Shown here piece by piece: positions 28,961 through 35,929 of a DNA stretch of 35,929 bases. Numbering within the stretch: the stretch's first letter is position 1; each line of letters begins with the position of its first letter. This DNA is from Acidobacteriota bacterium (GTDB lineage Bacteria; Acidobacteriota; Terriglobia; Terriglobales; Acidobacteriaceae): the NCBI GenBank assembly GCA_019241535.1, contig JAFAWX010000366.1, positions 1 to 35,929 on the forward strand, given 5' to 3'. The notes under the pieces were generated by a model. It searched no databases. It had not been told where the DNA came from and was given only the letters and a program-made list of their open reading frames with translations. The translations under genes and the position numbers were made by a program.

Positions 28961-29974
28961 CTAGTAAGATGGCGCAGTTTCGCCTGAATCGGATTTGGCG
29001 TCAGTCGAGGGTGGCTGCGAGCGGCGCCGCAAGGTCGGGCGGTTGGTGCCACTGCGTTCGATGCGAAGGCGATTTTCGACCTGGTTCAGCCGGGCCTTCA
29101 CCTCCTGAAAATCGGAAGTATCTACCCTGTACTCGGTCTGCGGAGGCAGGAGGGTGTTGATTTCCGCCTGCGTCTTCTCGATGCGCTCAGGGGTCTGCGG
29201 ATGCGTCTCGAAGGCTTTGGCGACAAGGGTTTGTTTGCGCTTGTCCCTGCCGCGGATTTTTTCAAAGAAGGCGCTCAGTGCCTGGGGATCGTAACCCGCT
29301 TTGTACATGTACTGAACGCCCAGAAAATCCGCCTCCGACTCAAACCGGCGGGAAAATCTGAGATAAGTGAGCGGCATGGCGACGCTCAAGGATTCGTAAG
29401 CCACATACCCGATCGGCCCTCCTACCATCATCAGTGGAATGGAGGCCAAGTTCATAAGCTGACCGCGAGTGTGGCCGCGGGCCGCATGGCAGGCGGCGAC
29501 GTGCGCGATCTCGTGCGCCATCACCCCGGCCAATTCGGCCTCACTCTCGGCTGCCAGGATCAAACCTGAATCCACATAGAAGAAGCCGCCGGGTAGGGCA
29601 AAGGCATTGATGTCATCGGAATCGATAACTTTGATGGTAAATGGCACCTGGGAATCGGAGTTGCGGACCAGGTTTTGCCCGATGCGATTGATGTACTCCG
29701 TGACTTGCGAATCACGGATCATCTTCGAGGTCGACTCCACCTGGGCGGAGTAGTCCCTGCCCATCGCAATCTGCCGCTCCAGACTGTACCAGTTTCCCAG
29801 GCCTCGGCCACAGCCAACGTTTCTGTTCCCGATGGCGTCGAGATCACGGATGCTGTGGTCGTGGTAGCTCTTCACCGGGAGATGTGCATCCTTCGGGGCA
29901 GCGCTTTGTGAAAAGCCTTGGGAAATGGAAAAAACCAGCGCGAACAGAACCAAGCACGAGAGGCGGAGCCGCAT
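28961..29974 (-). CDS. M48-family metalloprotease, exported
   Basis: Signal peptide MRLRLSCLVLFALVFSISQGFSQ; GVMAHEIAHVAACHAARG (HExxH), RFESEADFLGVQYMYKAGYDP. Confidence 0.92.
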   Translation of the reverse strand: MRLRLSCLVLFALVFSISQGFSQSAAPKDAHLPVKSYHDHSIRDLDAIGNRNVGCGRGLGNWYSLERQIAMGRDYSAQVESTSKMIRDSQVTEYINRIGQNLVRNSDSQVPFTIKVIDSDDINAFALPGGFFYVDSGLILAAESEAELAGVMAHEIAHVAACHAARGHTRGQLMNLASIPLMMVGGPIGYVAYESLSVAMPLTYLRFSRRFESEADFLGVQYMYKAGYDPQALSAFFEKIRGRDKRKQTLVAKAFETHPQTPERIEKTQAEINTLLPPQTEYRVDTSDFQEVKARLNQVENRLRIERSGTNRPTLRRRSQPPSTDAKSDSGETAPSY

Positions 29975-30181
29975 GTTTGCTCCAGGGGGGCCACAATCCG
30001 TGAAGGGCACCGACTTCGAGCAAAGTTACTCGATTCTCTGCCCTCAACGCAAGCCCAAATATGGCCGGCGAGGGCAGATGACCTTGCGAAACCGAAGCGG
30101 AGCATGCCGCGCGTCAAATTGCGGTGGCCAAACTGGAGCAGAGGGTGGAAACCGAAAAACTGAAAACGGGGCAGCCAGGAA

Positions 30182-30820
30182 TCATGCGCCGTTGGGACGC
30201 TGGCGGATGAGGGCCAGGAACTCCGTCCGGGTTTCCTGTTCTTCACGGAAGCAGCCCAGCATGGAGGAAGTGACCGCCTCGGAATGTTGTTTTTCGACGC
30301 CCCGCATCATCATGCACAAGTGGCGGGCCTCGATCACCACCCCCACGCCCTGCGGCTGGATCACTTTCTGGATGGTCTCGGCGATCTCGGTCGTCAGCCG
30401 CTCCTGAATCTGCAGGCGACGCGAGAAGATCTCAACCAGGCGAGGAACTTTGCTCAATCCGATGACTTTACCGTTGGGAATATAGGCTACATGCACCTTT
30501 CCAAAAAAAGGCAGGAGATGATGCTCGCACAGGCTGAACATTTCGATCTCTTTCACGATGACCATTTCGTCATAACTAACCGTGAAAAGAGCATTCTTGA
30601 GCAGAGCTTCCGGGTCCTGACTGTAACCGCGGGTAAGAAACTCGAAAGCGCGGTGAACTCGCAGGGGCGTGCGCAGCAGGCCTTCTCGGCCCGGATCCTC
30701 GCCCAGGCGTACAAGCATCTCCTTGACCAGCTCCTCAAAGCTGGCCGAAGTCAAGGTGGCACTCTCAATGGTTGGCTTCATGGCTTGCGAACTATCGGCT
30801 GGTAACCCGACAGAGGTCAA
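30182..30820 (-). CDS. folE: GTP cyclohydrolase I
   Basis: [85 protein letters not shown]. Confidence 0.97.
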   Translation of the reverse strand: MTSVGLPADSSQAMKPTIESATLTSASFEELVKEMLVRLGEDPGREGLLRTPLRVHRAFEFLTRGYSQDPEALLKNALFTVSYDEMVIVKEIEMFSLCEHHLLPFFGKVHVAYIPNGKVIGLSKVPRLVEIFSRRLQIQERLTTEIAETIQKVIQPQGVGVVIEARHLCMMMRGVEKQHSEAVTSSMLGCFREEQETRTEFLALIRQRPNGA

Positions 30821-31224
30821 TTTCCCGTGTATTCAAAGGAATTCATCATGGTTTCTTCCAGCCGTACCTTTTCCAGATGTGCTCGACCGAACTCCCGCTT
30901 CAAAATTTGGTAAATCACGGTTGAAAGATTCTCTGTGGTTGGCACCGAGCCGCTCAACTCATTCCGCACGTTCAGGTTTTCGACATCAAAGCGTTCCAGA
31001 ATCTCCCGCCGCACGCACTCGTCTAGTTCCCCCAGGTCACAGATCATTCCCGTGCTTCGATCTACCTCCCCGCTGACGGTAACTTCAAGCGTGTAATTAT
31101 GCCCGTGACCGTATGGATTATTGCATTTTCCATAAATTGCGCGATTCTCCTCGTCCGAAAAGCTATCGCTATGCAGGCGGTGGGAAGCGGAAAATCGATA
31201 GCGGCGCGTCAGATGAGCCTTCAT
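30817..31224 (-). CDS. 6-pyruvoyl-tetrahydropterin synthase family protein
   Basis: [37 protein letters not shown]; overlaps folE start. Confidence 0.92.
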   Translation of the reverse strand: MKAHLTRRYRFSASHRLHSDSFSDEENRAIYGKCNNPYGHGHNYTLEVTVSGEVDRSTGMICDLGELDECVRREILERFDVENLNVRNELSGSVPTTENLSTVIYQILKREFGRAHLEKVRLEETMMNSFEYTGN

Positions 31225-31235
31225 CCCGGCTTCTC

Positions 31236-31652
31236 TTAGCCTTCTCCGTAAAAATCCACGAAAAGATCGGGATTTTCATACACCCGCACGCGGTGAAGTT
31301 TGGCAGTCTCCAGCTTTCCCACAAGCCTTTGCCAGATGGCTATGGCGATGTTTTCGGTCGTCGGAATGCAGGTGAAAAATTCCGGCACTTCCCGGTTCAG
31401 GAAGCGGTGGTCCATGGCATCGAGCACTTCGCGATGAAGAAGTTCCTTGAGCTGCCTGAGGTCAACGACGAACCCTGATCGGGGGTTGATGTCGCCCTTG
31501 ACCGTGACCTCAAGGACGTAATTGTGCCCATGACCATTGGGGTTGTTGCACTTGCCGAACAGGCGCCGGTTGTCTTCGGGCGACAGCTCGGGATTGTGAT
31601 AGTAGTGGGAGGCAGCGAATTCGGCTTTGCGCGTCAAATAGACCATGCTCAT
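31236..31652 (-). CDS. 6-pyruvoyl-tetrahydropterin synthase family protein (second, tandem)
   Basis: AEFAASHYYHNPELS, LFGKCNNPNGHGHNYVLEVTVKGDI. Confidence 0.92.
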   Translation of the reverse strand: MSMVYLTRKAEFAASHYYHNPELSPEDNRRLFGKCNNPNGHGHNYVLEVTVKGDINPRSGFVVDLRQLKELLHREVLDAMDHRFLNREVPEFFTCIPTTENIAIAIWQRLVGKLETAKLHRVRVYENPDLFVDFYGEG

Positions 31653-31762
31653 TCAGAACCGGGAAGTTACCCCTGCATCCATATTACCTGTCCCACGTGG
31701 CCGGCCACAAAATCGGTACTACTCAGAGGGGCTCGAGGCGAAATTGGCTCTCGCCGGTCTCA

Positions 31763-32212
31763 TCAGCAGAATTCCCCAGCCGGCGATGCCGGGCGCAGCA
31801 CGCGAATCATTCCTCTAGAAGTAATCTCGACTTCAGGCTGGATGATGTCTTCTCCCCAGGCATCCCGCCCTACCAGACCGGCACCGAATCTCGCCATCGC
31901 TCAGGCGACAGGCGAAATTCGCATCGACGGAGAGCAGTATGCGGGAAGAGTTGCGGCACAGCCGAGACGTAGTCCAGATCCTTGCCGGGCTTGATCTACT
32001 GCGGGAGGGGATAAACTCGCGGATGAGTACAGGCTACTCTATCGGGGTTCTTAAAGTTATAGAAAGGCGCTTCGCTGGTCGTTACTTCTCCCCAGCCGGT
32101 AATTGCCTCGCAGGTAATTTCCAGCTCCGCAGAACGCTCCGGGCGTGGGTGGCGCCGAAGCTCGTCTCGAAGGGCCTCCTTCAGGATCTTCGGTTGCGCC
32201 AGTGAAATGGAT
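31763..32212 (-). pseudogene. Decayed MenC/N-acylamino-acid racemase/dipeptide epimerase-like gene
   Basis: Fragments in different minus frames: NIESISLAQ...LEITCEAITGWGEVTTSEAPFYNFKNPD; AWPVLIREFIPS-like continuation; DAWGEDIIQPEVEITSRGMIRVLRP (C-terminal tail). Most of the barrel is missing. Confidence 0.72.
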
Positions 32213-32995
32213 TCAATGTTTGTAGGGTTCGAGCAGGTATCGGCCTTCTCGCTCGTCCATGTCGAAACCGCTGACTTCGAGGGAGCGGCTGAAGAACTGC
32301 TGAAACTGCATGCGGATCTCGGACTGGGCTTTTTTGGCCGCCTCGGGATCGCCCTCAACCAACTCGCGAATGTTGAGTGGAACCGAGATCGGTTGCGCGC
32401 TCTGCGCCGGTTTTGGCGGCTTGCCTGCCAAAATGGCTGCAACCCGCGGGTGGCGAATCCACCACTGGGCCACCAGCCGGTCAGTAGCTATACCGCTGTG
32501 TAACGGGCTGCTCGTCCGGCCGTAGAGGTTAGGAACATACTCCCGCACAGTAGCTCCCAGGCGGACGATGTTGAAGTGGGCATTTTTCAACTGCAGCGGA
32601 TCGAAGGACCATTCGATCAGGTCGATCGAGCGTGCGAGCGCGTCATCGCGTTGGGCGAGCTTCAACCGCCTACCGATTCCCCGGTTCTGGTAAGCAGGCA
32701 ACACCGCCGCCATGTGGGAATGAAGATAGAACCGTCGGTCGCGGATGGCGGCGAACGCAAGCACAAAACCAACGGGCCGGCTGCGATCGAAAGCCCCAAT
32801 CACTTGCCCGCCCGTTCGCTCGGCTACGACGAAGATTTGCCCGGGTACGAGATCGGCATCGGAAAAATGCCAGATTTCACTTTCGAGGGCCACACACTCA
32901 TTGATCTCCTCCGCGCCGCTTAAATGCCGGATGGTGATTTGTGACTCGTCGGGAGGAGGCGTAAGGCTAGCTGCCTTCGATCGCGAAGCTGTCAT
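32213..32995 (-). CDS. GNAT-fold acetyltransferase (COG3375-like)
   Basis: ITIRHLSGAEEINECVALESEIWHFSDADLVPGQIFVVAERTGGQVIGAF, HSHMAAVLPAYQNRGIGRRLKLAQRDDAL. Confidence 0.82.
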   Translation of the reverse strand: MTASRSKAASLTPPPDESQITIRHLSGAEEINECVALESEIWHFSDADLVPGQIFVVAERTGGQVIGAFDRSRPVGFVLAFAAIRDRRFYLHSHMAAVLPAYQNRGIGRRLKLAQRDDALARSIDLIEWSFDPLQLKNAHFNIVRLGATVREYVPNLYGRTSSPLHSGIATDRLVAQWWIRHPRVAAILAGKPPKPAQSAQPISVPLNIRELVEGDPEAAKKAQSEIRMQFQQFFSRSLEVSGFDMDEREGRYLLEPYKH

Positions 32996-33960
32996 CTTGT
33001 ACTCGGCCCGCTGCTGTCGTTCGGTGAAACCACACGGCCATACTCGGAGGCGCGGCCCAGGCGATCAAACATGCGATAGGCGATGGCGGCGATGTGCATT
33101 ATGGCTTCCTCCCCGTCCTTCTCGTTATGCAAATAAGTCGTCATGAGGCAGATCAGGAAAGGGCGGTTCTGGGCAAAGACAATTCCCGAGTCGTTGCGGA
33201 CTCCTTCGAGAGCCCCCCACTTGGTCGCCGCCCGCACGCCTTCGGGCAGAATCCGGGCAATGATGCTTTCTTTGTGGGTGCTGAGCATCTTGAGGAATCC
33301 TTCAGTCATTTCTTTGTTCAGCACTCTGCCCCGATAGAGCGCTTCGAGCAGGATCATCATCTCCCGCGGCGTGGAGATATTCTCCCGTCCTTCGCTGGCG
33401 GCCTTCAAATCCATCATCTTTCGCCGCAGGCGTGTATGGGAGAGTCCCAGGCTGTCCATCAACGCATTCACGTTCTCCATACCCACTCGATCAATAAGCA
33501 CGTTGGCGGCGGAGTTGTCGCTAACGGCCACCATCATGGTCGCGAGATCACGGTTGGTAAGACGAGTGACAGAAGGCGTGAGCCCGAGCATGATGTCGCT
33601 GTCCGCGACCAGATCGCTCGGCTGTACCGTGTACAGGTCCGTCAATCTCGCCTTCCCCGACTGTCCCTCGGCCGAGAGTTGAGCCTGGTGATAGAGTTCG
33701 GCGAGTACGGCAATTTTGATGGAGCTGGCCTGAGGAAAGACCTCATTTTCGTGGAGAAGAAATTTCTGTCCAGTCGTTAAGTCTTCAATGGCTACGCCCA
33801 GGACGCCGTCGAGAGTGCGATCGCTATCCGCGATTGCCGCCTCGAGCTTTTGCCAGAGCACCTGCTGTGTATTTGCGGCGGCCGGCTTTTGGCTCGACCG
33901 CACTTGTGCGGAGCAGGCGAGGGCAGCAAACAGCATTGCACTTACGATGGGCTTCAGCAA
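32992..33960 (-). CDS. Class A beta-lactamase-fold serine hydrolase
   Basis: FPQASSIKIAVLAELYHQ (SxxK), MVAVSDNSAANVLIDRVG (SDN), ATKWGALEGVRNDSG (KWG at the KTG position). Start uncertain (TTG 33960 or ATG 33936). Confidence 0.83.
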   Translation of the reverse strand: MLKPIVSAMLFAALACSAQVRSSQKPAAANTQQVLWQKLEAAIADSDRTLDGVLGVAIEDLTTGQKFLLHENEVFPQASSIKIAVLAELYHQAQLSAEGQSGKARLTDLYTVQPSDLVADSDIMLGLTPSVTRLTNRDLATMMVAVSDNSAANVLIDRVGMENVNALMDSLGLSHTRLRRKMMDLKAASEGRENISTPREMMILLEALYRGRVLNKEMTEGFLKMLSTHKESIIARILPEGVRAATKWGALEGVRNDSGIVFAQNRPFLICLMTTYLHNEKDGEEAIMHIAAIAYRMFDRLGRASEYGRVVSPNDSSGPSTR

Positions 33961-35123
33961 ACGTTTCCTCCCCTCGCCGGTCCGGGCTGATGAGCCGACA
34001 AACATAGATCGGCGATGCGCAACGCCAGCCGTGCCGGATCGGGGTCGGAACGATTCTCCAGTACGACGACGGTGAGCTTGACCGCAGGAAAACGCTCGAT
34101 GGTGGTTCGAAACCCGATGCTCTCGCCGTAATGCCACATTCGCGGCTGGCCGTGGTAGCCGTTCAAGAACCAGCCAAAACCGTAAGCCGCCGGCGAGCCG
34201 TCCGGTTCCTGCACTCCTTCGACTTGTACGGGAGTAAGCGCAGCCTGCATTTCGCCCTGACTGAGCAGCCGCTGCTGGTTTAAAGCCCGATCCCATTTCG
34301 CCAGATCCTCGATAGAGGAATATACCCCGCCGTCACCCAGGGTAGCCGATGTTGGACTCTGATCGGTTTCGTTCCAGCCCTGCCCTTCCCGGCTGTGGCC
34401 GAATGCCCGGTTGCGCACCTCGTTTCTGCCCCTCACATAGGCCACCGTGTTTGTCATTCCCAGGGGCGCGAAGATCCTCTCACGCAAAAATTCAGGATAA
34501 GCAGAGCCAGCAACCTTCTCGACGATCAGTCCCAACAAAACATAACCAGAATTGCTGTAGGCCCAGCGGGACCCCGGCGAGAACATCGTGCGCTTTTGCT
34601 GTTTCAAAAGAGCCATCACCCCTGCATCCTGGATCTGCCCGCGCGAGAAGAAAACGTGAGAATCGGCGCTTGACATTAAATCTTCGTAGTCCATGAGGCC
34701 GGAGGTATGGTTCAACAGGTGGCGGATAGTGATAGCTCGTCCGTAGGCGGGAAACTCCGGAAAGATGTCGGTGAGCCTGTCTTCGTAGCGCAATTTGCCG
34801 TCATGGGCGAGCAGCATGATAGCCATCGCCGTAAACTGCTTTGTGACCGAGGCCAGACGGAAATTGGTTTGGACATCGATCTTGTGCCGTGTGCGAAAGT
34901 CCCTCAGCCCGTAGGCACACTGGAATCGGATCTGCCCATTGTTAAGGACTGCAACCGCAACCCCGGGGGTATCCGCCGCCCCGAGCCCAGCTGCTTGAAC
35001 GAGCTCGCGAACTTCCTCTCCACATTTGCGGTCTTCTGCGATTGACGAGCTTGCGCAGACGATTAACCACACAATCAATCCCCTCGAAATGTGTCGACGA
35101 TGGCTTCTGCAAAGATCGATCAA
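33954..35123 (-). CDS. Class C beta-lactamase-family serine hydrolase, exported
   Basis: FRLASVTKQFTAMAIMLLAHDGKL (SxxK), YSNSGYVLLGLIVEKVAG (YxN), MWHYGESIGFRTTIERFP. Confidence 0.9.
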   Translation of the reverse strand: MIDLCRSHRRHISRGLIVWLIVCASSSIAEDRKCGEEVRELVQAAGLGAADTPGVAVAVLNNGQIRFQCAYGLRDFRTRHKIDVQTNFRLASVTKQFTAMAIMLLAHDGKLRYEDRLTDIFPEFPAYGRAITIRHLLNHTSGLMDYEDLMSSADSHVFFSRGQIQDAGVMALLKQQKRTMFSPGSRWAYSNSGYVLLGLIVEKVAGSAYPEFLRERIFAPLGMTNTVAYVRGRNEVRNRAFGHSREGQGWNETDQSPTSATLGDGGVYSSIEDLAKWDRALNQQRLLSQGEMQAALTPVQVEGVQEPDGSPAAYGFGWFLNGYHGQPRMWHYGESIGFRTTIERFPAVKLTVVVLENRSDPDPARLALRIADLCLSAHQPGPARGGNVC

Positions 35124-35226
35124 ACCAGGTCACTTTCAGCTCAGCAGAATGGGCAGAAAATCATCTTGCCCTGAGCTCTGCGCACCGCAGCAACGGTCAT
35201 TGTCGCGACATTCTCTCCCATCCGTA

Positions 35227-35589
35227 TCATATCCAGATCAACTGCCGCCGGCGACTCGCTAACAGCTTTGTAGCCGTTTCTACCTGCAGCTGCACATCCG
35301 GAATGCGAGGGTCGTTAGTATTCAGGATGACATTGTTGGCCACGAAGTCAGGGTAATCTGGTAGCGACCGGCAGGTAAGGGGCTGCGTAGGACCGATCCG
35401 CACCGGTTGTAACCGTGCGCAGGGTCAAATTGCGACGGTGTTGACCACAGCGACCCTTGCACCACTGACCAGAGCGCCGTTTGATTTTTCACCACGCCCG
35501 CCAATATCGCCGGTGATCTCCTGAGAAGCCGCAAGCCCTGCGATCAAAGCCAGAGCCAAGAAGCCATAAGCGAGATGCCTACCCTTCAT
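35227..35589 (-). pseudogene. Frameshifted N-terminus of an Oar-like TonB-dependent receptor (carboxypeptidase regulatory-like domain)
   Basis: Three frames give consecutive pieces: MKGRHLAYGFLALALIAGLAASQEITGDIGG...NGALVSGARVAVVNT; TVTTGADRSYAAPYLPV / AGRYQITLTS; DFVANNVILNTNDPRIPDVQLQVETAT. Confidence 0.7.
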
Positions 35590-35929
35590 GGTGCCCGCCC
35601 GTGCCTCCTGCGATAGCTTTTGCTCTCTCGAGCCCTTCGACTGTCTGGCGCAGGCAAAGGCGAAAACTGATGGCCACGACGACGTCTCTTCTGTCCACGG
35701 TGAGCACTTCATGGGCACTCTTGCCGGGTGTCGTGGCGCTTAGTGCTGGCAGGCCAAGCAAGTAAACTTATAGTCGAGAAACTCCACCACCCCGATGGCG
35801 ATACGCCCGCCGAGAACCAGGATCCGGCGGGCACCGTGGATCTTGCCCGCCACCCGCCCTACCTTCCCCAGGTCCAGCGTGTTGCGCAAGCTGTGCAGGT
35901 TCCGCATGTCCTGGTCAAGGGCCGAGCGG
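35579..35929 (-). pseudogene. Frameshifted RpiR/MurR-type SIS-domain regulator fragment
   Basis: Frame 1 (35740-35928): RSALDQDMRNLHSLRNTLDLGKVGRVAGKIHGARRILVLGGRIAIGVVEFLDYKFTCLACQH*; continues in another frame (35579-35761): LLGLPALSATTPGK...RRDVVVAISFRLCLRQTVEGLERAKA. Confidence 0.68.

Noticed and set aside
30817-31652. Annotating either PTPS-family gene as queD
   Set aside because: Both have Cys-x5-HGH rather than the QueD Cys-x3-HGH pattern, so the specific name is unsupported.
31524-31994. 156-aa plus ORF and neighbouring small plus ORFs at 31.5-32.2 kb
   Set aside because: No domain signature; the minus strand has MenC-like fragments that explain the interval better.
33094-33780. 228-aa plus ORF opposite the class A beta-lactamase-like gene
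   Set aside because: Antisense shadow; minus-strand frame has clear SxxK and SDN motifs.

Overview
GC-rich, gene-dense bacterial chromosomal window, probably Acidobacteriota (inferred from gene content; no rRNA seen). Most is housekeeping or accessory metabolism: part of a BoxB/enoyl-CoA hydratase/CoA-transferase cluster with a TetR regulator, a DapA-family aldolase, carA/carB, lepB, an RsbW/STAS pair, a GT2 plus Spinster-like MFS pair, queF, an HlyD-type adaptor plus TPR protein, a TolC-like protein, hpnJ plus two half-size EamA/SMR proteins, an NRAMP-like transporter plus MgtE-N/CBS protein, hemQ, mobA-like, HAD, IscU-like, BtuF-like, mutT, M48 protease, two PTPS genes plus folE, GNAT, and two serine beta-lactamase-fold proteins. 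The standout is at 17103-17798 (minus). ORF callers report only a 101-aa fragment, but reading through two in-frame TGA codons gives a 231-codon MerB (organomercurial lyase)-like protein. Both TGAs fall on the two catalytic Cys positions of MerB (Cys96 and Cys159). Each is followed by a perfect 8-bp inverted repeat with a G-U at the apex, at the spacing expected of a bacterial SECIS. I read it as a candidate double-selenocysteine MerB homologue. The right edge holds decayed genes (MenC-like epimerase, RpiR regulator, TonB-receptor N-terminus) around two intact serine hydrolases, suggesting a decaying muropeptide-recycling locus. All calls come from reading the sequence and remembered family motifs; no searches were run.
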